From assembly GCF_010500835.1 (NCBI RefSeq), contig NZ_JAAAMJ010000016.1:32833-96832 (forward strand): a stretch of DNA of 64,000 nt. The letters are read 5' to 3'. Each line of letters opens with the position of its first letter. Within the stretch, counting starts at the first letter, position 1. The notes under the pieces are model-generated. The model did no database searches and was not told the origin of the DNA. It worked only from the letters and a program-made list of their open reading frames with translations. Made by a program: the position numbers and the translations under genes. This stretch comes from Aurantimonas aggregata. Lineage in GTDB: Bacteria > Pseudomonadota > Alphaproteobacteria > Rhizobiales > Rhizobiaceae. Shown here piece after piece: positions 45,977 through 54,378 of this stretch.

Positions 45977-47101
45977 ATGACAATCGGCATCGGACTGATC
46001 GGCACCGGCTTCATGGGCAAGGCGCATGCGCTGGCGTGGCGCAACGCCAATGCCGTGATGGGCGGCCTGCCGCCGGTGCGGCTCGTGCATCTCTGCGACA
46101 CGCCGCTCGACAAAGCGTGCGCGATGGCCGAGCAGCTCGGCTTCGAGGCCGCGGGCGACGACTGGCAGGCGCTGATCGCCGACCCCGCCGTCGATGTCGT
46201 GTCGATCACCACGCCCAACGCTTTGCATCGCCCGATGGCCGAGGCGGCGCTTTCCGCCGGCAAGCATGTCTGGTGCGAAAAGCCGCTCGGCGTGACGCTG
46301 GCCGACGCCGAGGCGATGGCCGCGGCGAGCGGCGACCGCCTCACGCTCGTCGGCTACAATTACCTGCGCAATCCGGCCTTCACCCATGCCTGCCGGCTGG
46401 TGGCGGAGGGGCGGATCGGCCGGCTGTTCCATCTTCGCGGCTGGGTCGACGAGGACTACCAGGCCGACGAGGCGCTGCCCTGGACGTGGCGATGCCGCGC
46501 TTCGGAGGCCGGTCTCGGCGCGCTCGGCGATATCGGCGTGCACCTGATCTCGCTGCTGACGGCGCTGGGTGGGCCTATCGATTCCGTCGTCGCCGAGATG
46601 GGCGCTGCCTATGCGACGCGGCCGCTGCCGGAAGGTGGTGATGGCGCGGTCGAGAACGAGGACGTCGCCAGCGCGCTGGTGCGTTTTTCCGCCGGCTTCC
46701 ACGGCACGCTGACGATCTCGCGCGCCGCCTGGGGCCGCAAGGGCAGCCTTGGGTTCGAGGCGCATGGCAGCCGCGGCATGATCGTCTACGACCAGGAGCG
46801 GATGAACGAATTGCAGCTCTATACCAATGACGGCCCGAAGGCCGAGCAAGGCTTCCGGACCATCCTGACCGGCCCGGAGCATGTGCCTTACGGCGCCTTC
46901 TGCCCGGCGCCGGGGCACGGGCTCGGCTTCAACGACCTGAAAACCATCGAGGCCGCGCAGTTCCTCGCCGGCCTTGCGGGCGGGAAACGCCCCGGGCCGG
47001 ACTTCGCCCAGGCGCTCGAAATCGAGCGTGTCGCCCATGCCATCGCGCGCTCGGCGCAGGCGGATGGCGCCCGCGTGATGGTCGCCGACACGCGCGGCTG
47101 A
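45977..47101 (+). CDS. Gfo/Idh/MocA-family dehydrogenase, likely inositol- or cyclitol-related
   Basis: NAD(P)-dependent sugar/cyclitol dehydrogenase of 374 residues. The cofactor motif is GIGLIGTGFMGKAHALAW, followed by the catalytic EKP in HVWCEKPLGVTLADA (Lys near residue 100) and GALGDIGVHLISLL. GGGGAGGAGGG precedes the ATG. It is 74 bases upstream of iolG. It may oxidise scyllo-inositol or an alternative isomer so that it enters the same path; the sequence does not tell which. Confidence 0.88.
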   Translation: MTIGIGLIGTGFMGKAHALAWRNANAVMGGLPPVRLVHLCDTPLDKACAMAEQLGFEAAGDDWQALIADPAVDVVSITTPNALHRPMAEAALSAGKHVWCEKPLGVTLADAEAMAAASGDRLTLVGYNYLRNPAFTHACRLVAEGRIGRLFHLRGWVDEDYQADEALPWTWRCRASEAGLGALGDIGVHLISLLTALGGPIDSVVAEMGAAYATRPLPEGGDGAVENEDVASALVRFSAGFHGTLTISRAAWGRKGSLGFEAHGSRGMIVYDQERMNELQLYTNDGPKAEQGFRTILTGPEHVPYGAFCPAPGHGLGFNDLKTIEAAQFLAGLAGGKRPGPDFAQALEIERVAHAIARSAQADGARVMVADTRG

Positions 47102-47178
47102 GTTTACAAACGACGATCCTTTCAGCTGCGCACCATCGCGTCGATCCACCCTATGGCCATCCAATGACAAGGTTTCCC

Positions 47179-48186
47179 ATGTCGCTTTCCATTGCAGTCC
47201 TCGGTGCCGGCCGGATCGGCAAGGTCCACGCGGCGGCCATCGCCGCAACGCCCGGCGCGCGCCTGGCCGCTGTCGCCGATGCCATGGCCCCGGCCGCGGA
47301 GGCGCTCGCCGCCGCCTATGGCTGCCCGGTGCGCACCATCGCGGAGATCGCCGCCGCTGATGACGTCGACGCGGTGGCGATCTGCACGCCGACCGACACC
47401 CATGCCGAGCTGATCGAGCTATTCGCGCGGGCGGGCAAGCCGATCTTCTGCGAAAAGCCGATCGACCTGTCGCTGGACCGGGTGCGGCAGTGCCTCGCGG
47501 TCGTCGCCGAGACCGGTACGCCGCTGATGGTCGGCTTCAACCGCCGCTTCGATCCGCATTTCGTCGCCGTGAAGCGCGCCATCGATGACGGGCGGATCGG
47601 CGCCGTCGAGCAGGTGGTGATCACCAGCCGCGACCCCGGCCTGCCTCATCTCGACTATCTGCCGCGATCCGGTGGTCTGTTCCGCGACATGACCATCCAC
47701 GATTTCGACATGGCGCGGCATCTCCTCGGCGAGGAGGTGGCGAGCGTGATGGCGACGGCCTCCGTCCTCGTCGACCCGCGCGTCCGCGAGCTCGGCGATG
47801 TCGACACGGCGAGCATCATTCTGACGACGGCGAGCGGCCGGCAGGCGGTCATCACCAATTCGCGCCGCGCCACCTATGGCTACGACCAGCGCATCGAGGC
47901 GCATGGCTCGGACGGCATGGTCTCGGCCGAGAACCAGCACGAGGCGAACGTGACGATAGCATCGGCGGCGGGCTACACACGTCCGCCGCTGCAGAACTTC
48001 TTCATGGACCGCTACGCCGCCGCCTATGCGGCGGAGATCGCCAGCTTCCTGTCGGCGCTCACGAACGGCACGCCGATGCTGACGACCGGCCATGACGGCT
48101 ACATGGCGCTGGCGCTGGCCGAGGCAGCGAGCCGCTCCGCCGCCGAGGGCCGCCGGGTCGACATGCCGGAGATCCTCGGCGACTGA
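47179..48186 (+). CDS. iolG: Inositol 2-dehydrogenase IolG
   Basis: Oxidises myo-inositol to scyllo-inosose, the first step of the pathway. The 335 residues show the Rossmann motif IAVLGAGRIGKVHAAAI, CEKPIDLSLDRVRQ with the catalytic Lys, MVGFNRRFDPHF and GGLFRDMTIHDFDMARHL (catalytic Asp-x3-His). The last three are diagnostic for IolG among Gfo/Idh enzymes. The start at 47179 (MSLSIAVLG) has AAGG 6 bases upstream; an ATG 15 bases earlier is possible. Its product is the substrate of IolE, encoded on the other strand. Confidence 0.92.
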   Translation: MSLSIAVLGAGRIGKVHAAAIAATPGARLAAVADAMAPAAEALAAAYGCPVRTIAEIAAADDVDAVAICTPTDTHAELIELFARAGKPIFCEKPIDLSLDRVRQCLAVVAETGTPLMVGFNRRFDPHFVAVKRAIDDGRIGAVEQVVITSRDPGLPHLDYLPRSGGLFRDMTIHDFDMARHLLGEEVASVMATASVLVDPRVRELGDVDTASIILTTASGRQAVITNSRRATYGYDQRIEAHGSDGMVSAENQHEANVTIASAAGYTRPPLQNFFMDRYAAAYAAEIASFLSALTNGTPMLTTGHDGYMALALAEAASRSAAEGRRVDMPEILGD

Positions 48187-48203
48187 TCCTGGGGCGCTCG
48201 ACG

Positions 48204-49034
48204 CTAGCCCCTGATGAAGGCGAGGAGGTCGGCATTGATGGTCGCCGCTTCCGTCGTCGGCATGCCGTGCGGGAAGCCCTTGTAGGTCTTCAGCGTGCCG
48301 TCGCGCAGCAGCTGTGCCGAGAGGGGCGCGGAGTCCTCGTAGGGCACGATCTGGTCGTCGTCGCCATGCATCACGAGGACCGGTACGTCGATCTTCTTCA
48401 GATCCTCGGTGAAGTCGGTCTGCGAGAAGGCGACGATGCCGTCGTAATGCGCCTTGGCGCTGCCCATCATGCCCTGCCGCCACCAGTTCAGGATCAGGCC
48501 CTCCATGGCCGGCCGGTCGGGGCGGTTGAAGCCGTAGAAGGGGCCGGCCGGGACGTCGTGGTAGAACTGCGCCCGGTTGGTGGCGACCTGAGTCTGGAAA
48601 TCGTCGAAGACTTCCTTCGGCAGGCCCCCGGGATTGGCATCGGTCTTGACCATCAGCGGCGGGACGGCGGCGATGATGGCCGCCTTCGCCACCCGATCCG
48701 CACCGTGCCTGGCAATGTAGCGGACGACCTCGCCGCCGCCCGTCGAATGGCCCACATGGACCGCCTGGCGCAGGTCGAGCGCCGCGGTTACCGCCGCAAG
48801 ATCGTCGGCGTAGTGGTCCATGTCGTGGCCGTCGGGCACCTGCGTCGAGCGGCCGTGGCCGCGCCGGTCATGCGCGACGACGCGGAAGCCTTCGTTCAGG
48901 AAGAACACCATCTGCGCGTCCCAGTCGTCGGACGAGAGCGGCCAGCCGTGGCTGAAGACGATGGGCTGGGCGTCTCGGGGCCCCCAGTCCTTGAAGAAGA
49001 TGCTGACGCCATCGCGGGTGATCACGGTATCCAT
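48204..49034 (-). CDS. Alpha/beta hydrolase, cofactor-free haloperoxidase-like
   Basis: A 276-residue serine hydrolase of the non-heme chloroperoxidase/arylesterase group. The catalytic triad is visible as Ser in VGHSTGGGE (near residue 98), Asp in MHGDDDQIVPYE and His in KGFPHGMPTTEA. The oxyanion segment is FSHGWPLSSDDW. No signal peptide is present. Haloperoxidase activity of such proteins is often a side reaction of esterase/perhydrolase chemistry, so the physiological substrate is open. It converges on iolG and is unlikely to belong to the inositol operon. Confidence 0.9.
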   Translation of the reverse strand: MDTVITRDGVSIFFKDWGPRDAQPIVFSHGWPLSSDDWDAQMVFFLNEGFRVVAHDRRGHGRSTQVPDGHDMDHYADDLAAVTAALDLRQAVHVGHSTGGGEVVRYIARHGADRVAKAAIIAAVPPLMVKTDANPGGLPKEVFDDFQTQVATNRAQFYHDVPAGPFYGFNRPDRPAMEGLILNWWRQGMMGSAKAHYDGIVAFSQTDFTEDLKKIDVPVLVMHGDDDQIVPYEDSAPLSAQLLRDGTLKTYKGFPHGMPTTEAATINADLLAFIRG

Positions 49035-49364
49035 TGGCCTGACTCCAGAGTTTCGGGTTTCTGATGGGCGGCGGGTACGACGGAAGGGTTGCGCGACCCG
49101 CGCGGCATGGGGAACGGCGGAATGACTGTGGCTGTATCTGCAATGCTGACGGGGAAGCGGATCTGTCCCGAAGGGACGTTCGGCATCCTGCAGCAGGATA
49201 CCGTGTCGCTTGGCCGGGGCGCAATTGCTCTTGTGCTCTTGGCGAGAATGTCATGCGGCTGCAGCAGTCGATCCGAAGGCTCGGGACATGGAACCCTCGT
49301 GGCTTTCCGCCGTGCCTCCAATTCCTCTTTACCGTTTGCGACTGACACGAGTGGAATACTCCGC

Positions 49365-49379
49365 TTATTATAATGAACA
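49365..49379 (+). promoter_or_regulatory. PuuR-like operator overlapping a perfect -10 box
   Basis: TTATTATAATGAACA matches 12 of 15 bases of the E. coli PuuR site (AAAATATAATGAACA, as I recall it), including TATAATGAACA exactly. The TATAAT within it (49369-49374) is a perfect -10 for the XRE-cupin gene, so binding would give autorepression. No good -35 is present at the right spacing. Confidence 0.5.
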
Positions 49380-49391
49380 TCAGGCAGGTGT

Positions 49392-49410
49392 TCGCTCAAT
49401 CTTTGAGCGA
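49392..49410 (+). promoter_or_regulatory. 19-base inverted repeat in the regulator leader
   Basis: TCGCTCAA-TCT-TTGAGCGA is a perfect 8-base inverted repeat about a 3-base centre, about 45 bases before the GTG start. It is placed as an operator for the encoded regulator or as a leader hairpin. Confidence 0.5.
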
Positions 49411-49454
49411 GGTGGCAGATTGATCAACGCGAAGGCTTCAAGGGAGGGCAGGCA

Positions 49455-50003
49455 GTGCCGGCGATCGGTGAAGGACTACGGGAGCTGCGGCGGCGTCGGC
49501 AGTTGACGACCCGCGAACTGGCGGCACGGTCGGGGATTTCGCACTCGGCGGTGTCGCTGATCGAACGTGACAGGATGAGCCCCTCCGTTGATACGCTGGG
49601 TGCGATGCTCGAGGCGATGGGGTCGACGTTGACCGGTTTCTTTTCCGGAATGAGCGCGTCGACGCCCCATTCGCCGTTCTACCGGGGCGACGATCTTCCG
49701 GAGATCGGCCGTTCCGACGGCGTCTCCTACCGGCTTGTCGGGATGAACCATCCAAACCGCCAGATCGTGATGCTGTGCGAGACCTATGCGGTCGGAGCGG
49801 ATACGGGGGAGGCCATCTCGCATGCTGCCCAGGAGGCCGGTGTCGTGACCGCCGGCGCCGTCGAGGTCAGCGTCGGGGCGGAGCGGCGGCGACTCGTGGC
49901 CGGCGACGCCTATTATTTCGACAGTCGAACGCCGCATCGATTCCGCAATGCCGGCGACGGGCCGGCACGGATCGTCAGCGCGATCACGCCGCCGACATGC
50001 TGA
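49455..50003 (+). CDS. XRE-family regulator with C-terminal cupin (PuuR-like)
   Basis: A 182-residue repressor with an N-terminal Cro/C1-type helix-turn-helix (about 5-60, LRELRRRRQLTTRELAARSGISHSAVSLIERDRMSPSVDTL) and a cupin effector domain (about 105-178, ending DAYYFDSRTPHRFRNAG). This is the PuuR layout, used to sense putrescine or related compounds. The start is GTG, with GGGAGGGCAGG just upstream. It stands immediately before a polyamine-type ABC operon, which it probably controls. Confidence 0.9.
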   Translation: MPAIGEGLRELRRRRQLTTRELAARSGISHSAVSLIERDRMSPSVDTLGAMLEAMGSTLTGFFSGMSASTPHSPFYRGDDLPEIGRSDGVSYRLVGMNHPNRQIVMLCETYAVGADTGEAISHAAQEAGVVTAGAVEVSVGAERRRLVAGDAYYFDSRTPHRFRNAGDGPARIVSAITPPTC

Positions 50004-50100
50004 AGCAGTGGTTATTTTATTCACCGTAGAAGCTTTCCGACTGTCATCGGCAGAGATTCGTGGTTGAGTTCGAATCCGTTCAACGAAAAGGGGTCGTGCC

Positions 50101-51150
50101 ATGATGAGAACAGGAATGCTTAGGGTCGCTGCGGCGCTCGCGGTGACGGCGGCGGTCGGTACGACCGCTGCGCAGGCGCGGGACCTGACCGTCGTCTCAT
50201 GGGGCGGCAACTACCAGGACGCGCAGCGCGAGATCTACTTCAAGCCGTTCAGCGACAAGGCCGGGGCGCCGCTCCTCGACGTGACGTGGGACGGCGGCTA
50301 CGGCGTCATCGCCGCCAAGATGGCCACCCCGCCGGCCGATTGGGACGTGGTCCAGGTCGAGACGGAGGAGCTGGAGCTGGGCTGCGCCGACGGCATGTAC
50401 GAGCCGGTCGACTGGAGCGCGCTGGGCGGCGAAGACAAGTTCATCGATGCCGCAGTCAACGAATGCGGCGTCGGCGCGATCGTGTGGACGACGGGCCTGT
50501 CCTACGACGCCGACAAGCTGGAGACGGCCCCGACGAGCTGGAACGATTTCTGGGATACGACGAAGTTCCCCGGCAAAAGGGGCCTCCGCCGCGGACCGAA
50601 ATACTCGCTGGAATTCGCGCTGATGGCCGACGGCGTTCCGGTCGAGGAGGTCTACGACGTGCTCGGAACGCCCGAAGGCGTCGACCGCGCCTTCGCCAAG
50701 CTGGATGAGATCAAGGCCGACATCGTCTGGTGGGAAGCCGGCGCGCAGCCGATCCAGCTGCTGGCCTCCGGCGAGGTGGTGATGACCACGGCCTATAACG
50801 GGCGTCTCGCGGGCATCAACAAGGCCGAGGGCAAGAACTTCCAGATCGTCTGGCCGGGCTCGATCTACGCGATCGATTCTTGGGTCGTCCTGAAGGATTC
50901 ACCCAACAAGGACGCGGCGTTCGAGTTCATCCAGTTCGCCAGCCTGCCGGAGAACCAGGCCAAGCTGCCGGAATTCATCGCCTACGGCCTCACCAACAAG
51001 GCGGCCGGCGAGATGCTGGCGCCCGAAGTCTCGGCGGAACTGCCGACCGCGCCGGACAATCTCGAAGGCGCGATCGCCCTCGACGGCGACTTTTGGGTCG
51101 ACAACATCGAGGCCCTCAACGAGCGCTTCAACGCCTGGCTGGCTCAGTAA
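50101..51150 (+). CDS. Polyamine-type ABC transporter periplasmic binding protein (PotD/F-like)
   Basis: A 349-residue binding protein with a signal peptide ending near TTAAQARD (about residue 26). The mature part starts LTVVSWGGNYQDAQREIYFKPF, the usual spermidine/putrescine-type opening. It also has WDVVQVETEELELGCADG, WTTGLSYDADKL and VVMTTAYNGRLAGINKA with the carboxyl-rich pocket typical of polyamine receptors. Opine and other cationic substrates are known for this subgroup. It heads the operon; a strong hairpin follows its stop. Control by the PuuR-like regulator upstream is inferred. Confidence 0.88.
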   Translation: MMRTGMLRVAAALAVTAAVGTTAAQARDLTVVSWGGNYQDAQREIYFKPFSDKAGAPLLDVTWDGGYGVIAAKMATPPADWDVVQVETEELELGCADGMYEPVDWSALGGEDKFIDAAVNECGVGAIVWTTGLSYDADKLETAPTSWNDFWDTTKFPGKRGLRRGPKYSLEFALMADGVPVEEVYDVLGTPEGVDRAFAKLDEIKADIVWWEAGAQPIQLLASGEVVMTTAYNGRLAGINKAEGKNFQIVWPGSIYAIDSWVVLKDSPNKDAAFEFIQFASLPENQAKLPEFIAYGLTNKAAGEMLAPEVSAELPTAPDNLEGAIALDGDFWVDNIEALNERFNAWLAQ

Positions 51151-51177
51151 GGGCAGGGCGTTCCCGCCATCTCGACA

Positions 51178-51204
51178 AGTCGCGGCGCCTCTCGCGCCGC
51201 GACT
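51178..51204 (+). other. Intercistronic hairpin between binding protein and ATPase genes
   Basis: AGTCGCGGCGC (51178-51188) pairs perfectly with GCGCCGCGACT (51194-51204) around CTCTC, an 11-bp stem. It lies 28 bases after the binding-protein stop, with no T tract. Confidence 0.7.
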
Positions 51205-51225
51205 GATCACCACGCGAAAGGAACC

Positions 51226-52290
51226 ATGGCCGCCTTTATCGAGCTTCGCGACGTCGCCAAGAGCTTCGGCCCGCTGAAAGTGGTCGAGGGTTTGAATCTC
51301 GACGTCGCCAAGGGTGAATTCCTCAGCCTTCTCGGCCCGTCCGGCTCCGGCAAGACGACGATCCTGATGATGCTCGCCGGTTTCGAGGACGCGACGTCCG
51401 GAGAGATCGTCCTCGACGGACAGCGTCTCAACGACCTGCCGCCGCATCGCCGCGGCATGGGCGTGGTATTCCAGAACTATGCGCTCTTCCCGCACATGAG
51501 CGTCGCCGAGAACGTCGCCTTCCCGCTGCAGATGCGGGGCGTCGCCAAAGCCGAGGTGCAGCGGCGGGTGACCGAGGCGCTGGCCCGCGTCCATCTGGAG
51601 CATCTGGCCGAGCGCCGGCCCTCGCAGCTGTCGGGCGGCCAGCAGCAGCGCGTCGCGCTGACCCGCGCGCTGGTCTTCGAGCCGAAGGTCATTTTGATGG
51701 ACGAGCCGCTCGGCGCGCTCGACAAGCAACTGCGCGAGGCGATGCAGCTGGAGATCCGCGATCTGCATCGCCGGCTCGGCCTGACCATCGTCTTCGTCAC
51801 CCACGACCAGTCCGAGGCGCTGACCATATCGGATCGGATCGCGATCTTCGACAAGGGCAAGATCGCCCAGATCGGGACGGCCAGCGAAGTCTACGACCGG
51901 CCGCGGAACCGATTCGTCTCGCAGTTCATCGGCGAGACAAACCTGCTCGAAGGTCGTATCGACGGCGCCGCGGACGGTCAGACCGTCCAGATCGTCGTCG
52001 AGGGCGGCCGGCGCATCGTCGCGGCGGCGCCGACCGTGCCGACCGGGGCCGATATCGTGGTGTCGGTGCGGCCTGAACGCATCTGCCTGACACCGGCGCC
52101 GGGCTTCGACAACATCCTCGACGCCGAGGTCGAGGACGTCGTCTACCAGGGCGACCATCTGCGCTTCCACCTTGCCTGCGGGTCGCTGCGGCTCGTCGCC
52201 CGCGCCGAGCGCAGTGCCGAAAGCTGGCCGGTCGGAACGCGGCTGCCGATCGCCTTCCGCGCCGAGGACTGCTCGGTCTTCAGCGCATGA
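51226..52290 (+). CDS. Polyamine-type ABC transporter ATP-binding protein (PotA-like)
   Basis: ATPase of 354 residues: Walker A LLGPSGSGKTTIL, Q-loop VFQNYALF, signature LSGGQQQRVALTRAL, Walker B VILMDEPLGALD and H-loop VTHDQSEAL, then a TOBE-type C-terminal domain (about 235-350, with VSVRPERICLTPA). GCGAAAGGAACC precedes the ATG. Its stop overlaps the first permease start (ATGA). Sequence class is PotA/FbpC; the polyamine call rests on the binding protein and regulator. Confidence 0.92.
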   Translation: MAAFIELRDVAKSFGPLKVVEGLNLDVAKGEFLSLLGPSGSGKTTILMMLAGFEDATSGEIVLDGQRLNDLPPHRRGMGVVFQNYALFPHMSVAENVAFPLQMRGVAKAEVQRRVTEALARVHLEHLAERRPSQLSGGQQQRVALTRALVFEPKVILMDEPLGALDKQLREAMQLEIRDLHRRLGLTIVFVTHDQSEALTISDRIAIFDKGKIAQIGTASEVYDRPRNRFVSQFIGETNLLEGRIDGAADGQTVQIVVEGGRRIVAAAPTVPTGADIVVSVRPERICLTPAPGFDNILDAEVEDVVYQGDHLRFHLACGSLRLVARAERSAESWPVGTRLPIAFRAEDCSVFSA

Positions 52291-53471
52291 GCGGGCTGTT
52301 CGCCAACGCGCGGCTGCGCGCCGGATTGCTGATCCTGCCGCTGGCGCTGTTTCTCGGCGTGTTCTTCATCTGGCCGCTGTGGACGATGGTCGCCGTCGCG
52401 GTCCACAACGACGCGATCGGCGGCGCGCTGCCGGAGACCGCCGCCGCCATCGGCGTGTGGGACGGCGAGGGCATCCCGGACGCGGCGGTGCAGGACGCGT
52501 TGGTCGCCGATCTCCGCGACACGCCGCGGTCGGTGCTCGGTGGCGCGGTGCGGATGCTGAACAGCCAGGTGTCGGGCTTTCGGACGCTGATGAGCCGCAC
52601 GGCGAACGCGGCGCAGGACACCGCGGCCGGCGAGCGTCTCGACCTCGTGGCGGTCGACGAACGGTGGGCCGAGCCCCGCTACTGGCAGGCGATCGCCGTC
52701 AGCGTCGCCCCCTATACCGACCGTAACCTGCTTGCCGCGCTGGATCTCGAACGGGACGCCGACGGGGAGATCGTCGCCGCGCCGGCCGCGACCTCGGCCA
52801 ACCGGCTGATCATCTGGCGGACCTTCGCCATCGCCGGCACGATCACGGCGCTCTGCGCGCTGATCGGCTTGCCCTATGCGATGCTCGCCGCGTCGTTGAG
52901 CGGCTGGAAGCGCAATCTCATGCTGCTCGCCGTCCTCCTGCCGCTGTGGACGTCGCTGCTCGTGCGCACCGCCGCGTGGTTCATCCTCCTCCAGAACGAG
53001 GGCCTGATCAACGGCGCGCTGATCGGGCTTGGGCTCATCGATGGCCCGCTGCCGCTGATCTTCAACCGGCTCGGCGTGGTCATCGCGATGACCCACGTCC
53101 TGCTGCCCTTCATGGTGTTGCCGATCTATTCGGTCGTCGCGGCGATCCCGAAGAACCTGATGCCGGCCGCCGCCTCGATGGGCGCGACGCCCTTCGCGGC
53201 GTTCCGACGCATCCTCCTGCCGCTGAGTCTGCCAGGACTGCTGGCGGGGTCGCTGCTCGTCTTCATGGTGGCCATCGGCTACTACATCACGCCGGCGCTG
53301 ATCGGCGGGCCGAACGACCAGATGATCTCCTCGATCATCGCGTTCTATGCGCTGCAGACCGCCAACTGGGGCATGGCCGGCGCGCTCGGCCTGATCCTCC
53401 TCGCCATCACCACCGTCCTCTATCTCGTCTATGGCCGCCTCTCGCGCGGCACGACGCCGACGGGGCTCTGA
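52287..53471 (+). CDS. Polyamine-type ABC permease with large periplasmic insertion (PotB-like)
   Basis: Channel subunit of 394 residues, about 100 longer than ordinary PotB. The extra length is a hydrophilic stretch (about residues 35-170) between helix 1 and helix 2, facing the periplasm, with charged, partly helical sequence such as DALVADLRDTPRSVLGGAVR. The core has the coupling loop AAASMGATPFAAFRRILLPLSLPG near residue 300. It starts within the ATPase stop and is followed after 3 bases by the second permease. The insertion is known in some alphaproteobacterial relatives; its role is unknown. Confidence 0.9.
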   Translation: MSGLFANARLRAGLLILPLALFLGVFFIWPLWTMVAVAVHNDAIGGALPETAAAIGVWDGEGIPDAAVQDALVADLRDTPRSVLGGAVRMLNSQVSGFRTLMSRTANAAQDTAAGERLDLVAVDERWAEPRYWQAIAVSVAPYTDRNLLAALDLERDADGEIVAAPAATSANRLIIWRTFAIAGTITALCALIGLPYAMLAASLSGWKRNLMLLAVLLPLWTSLLVRTAAWFILLQNEGLINGALIGLGLIDGPLPLIFNRLGVVIAMTHVLLPFMVLPIYSVVAAIPKNLMPAAASMGATPFAAFRRILLPLSLPGLLAGSLLVFMVAIGYYITPALIGGPNDQMISSIIAFYALQTANWGMAGALGLILLAITTVLYLVYGRLSRGTTPTGL

Positions 53472-53474
53472 GCC

Positions 53475-54257
53475 ATGCTGCGCGTCTTCCAGGCACTCTT
53501 CGCGACGCTGATGATGGCGTTCCTGATCCTGCCGATCGTCGCGATCCTGCCGCTGGCCTTCACCGACAGCATCTTCCTGAACTACCCGATCGAGGCCTAT
53601 TCGCTGCGCTGGTTCGGGGAACTCGGCCAGTCGGCGCAATGGAGCGCCTCGATCGTCAACAGCCTGATCATCGGATCGGGCGCGACGGCCCTGTCCGTCG
53701 TCCTCGGTACGCTGGCGGCGCTGGCCCTGCGCGGCAGCGCGATCCCGTTCCCGGACGTGGTCCGGACGGTGTTCCTGCTGCCGATGGTGGTGCCGGCGGT
53801 GGTTCTCGGCGTCGGGCTGCAGATCTCGCTCGCCCGGATCGGCCTCTCCAGCACCTATCTCGGCGTCATCGTCGCGCACACCGTCTTATGCGTGCCCTTC
53901 GTCATCGTCAGCGTCTCGACCGCGCTTCAGGGCATCGACCGGACCACCGAGCGCGCCGCCGCCAGCCTCGGGGCGCCGCCGTCGACGGTGTTCCGGCGCG
54001 TCACGCTGCCGCTGGCGATGCCGGGCGTGGTGACGGGCGCGGTGTTCGCCTTCGCCACCTCGCTCGACGAGGTGGTGCTGACGCTCTTCGTCGCCGGGCC
54101 GAACCAGCGGACGCTCGCCCGGCAGATGTTCTCCTCGATCCGCGAGAACATCTCGCCCGCCGTCGCCGCCGCGGCGCTGCTGTTGATCATCGGCACGCTG
54201 CTGCTCGCCGGGCTCGCCGCGTTCCTGCGCCGCCGTCCCGCCGACGCGGCGGCCTGA
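53475..54257 (+). CDS. Polyamine-type ABC permease (PotC-like)
   Basis: Second channel subunit, 260 residues and about six helices, of normal PotC length. The coupling motif is RAAASLGAPPSTVFRRVTLPLAMPG near residue 160, and TSLDEVVLTLFVAGPNQRTLARQMF near the C-terminus is a typical PotC segment. It ends the operon. The 121 bases after it contain only a weak imperfect hairpin before the GGDEF-EAL gene. Confidence 0.92.
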   Translation: MLRVFQALFATLMMAFLILPIVAILPLAFTDSIFLNYPIEAYSLRWFGELGQSAQWSASIVNSLIIGSGATALSVVLGTLAALALRGSAIPFPDVVRTVFLLPMVVPAVVLGVGLQISLARIGLSSTYLGVIVAHTVLCVPFVIVSVSTALQGIDRTTERAAASLGAPPSTVFRRVTLPLAMPGVVTGAVFAFATSLDEVVLTLFVAGPNQRTLARQMFSSIRENISPAVAAAALLLIIGTLLLAGLAAFLRRRPADAAA

Positions 54258-54378
54258 TCAGACAACCTTGGGACATGGTTCAGAACCGAGACTGCTCCCT
54301 GCGTCGCAGGCTTCTGCGGTCGGTTTAATGCTTTGTTAGAAGCTCGCCGGCATGGGTGTGCTCGCTGAGCAGTGACAA

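Larger units (their letters stand above)
49035..49454. other. 420-base gene-free region ahead of the XRE-cupin regulator
   Basis: No open frame here has a ribosome site or family resemblance. The right third carries the signals listed separately: a TATAAT/PuuR-like box and a 19-base inverted repeat. A short palindrome, TCCTGC-A-GCAGGA, sits near 49193. The rest shows nothing I can name; base composition drops toward AT near 49320-49400, as expected of a promoter. Confidence 0.6.

Noticed and set aside
54284..54325. Terminator after the polyamine operon
   Set aside because: AACCGA/TCGGTT followed by TTAA could form an outer stem, but the interior pairs poorly, so it is too weak to annotate.
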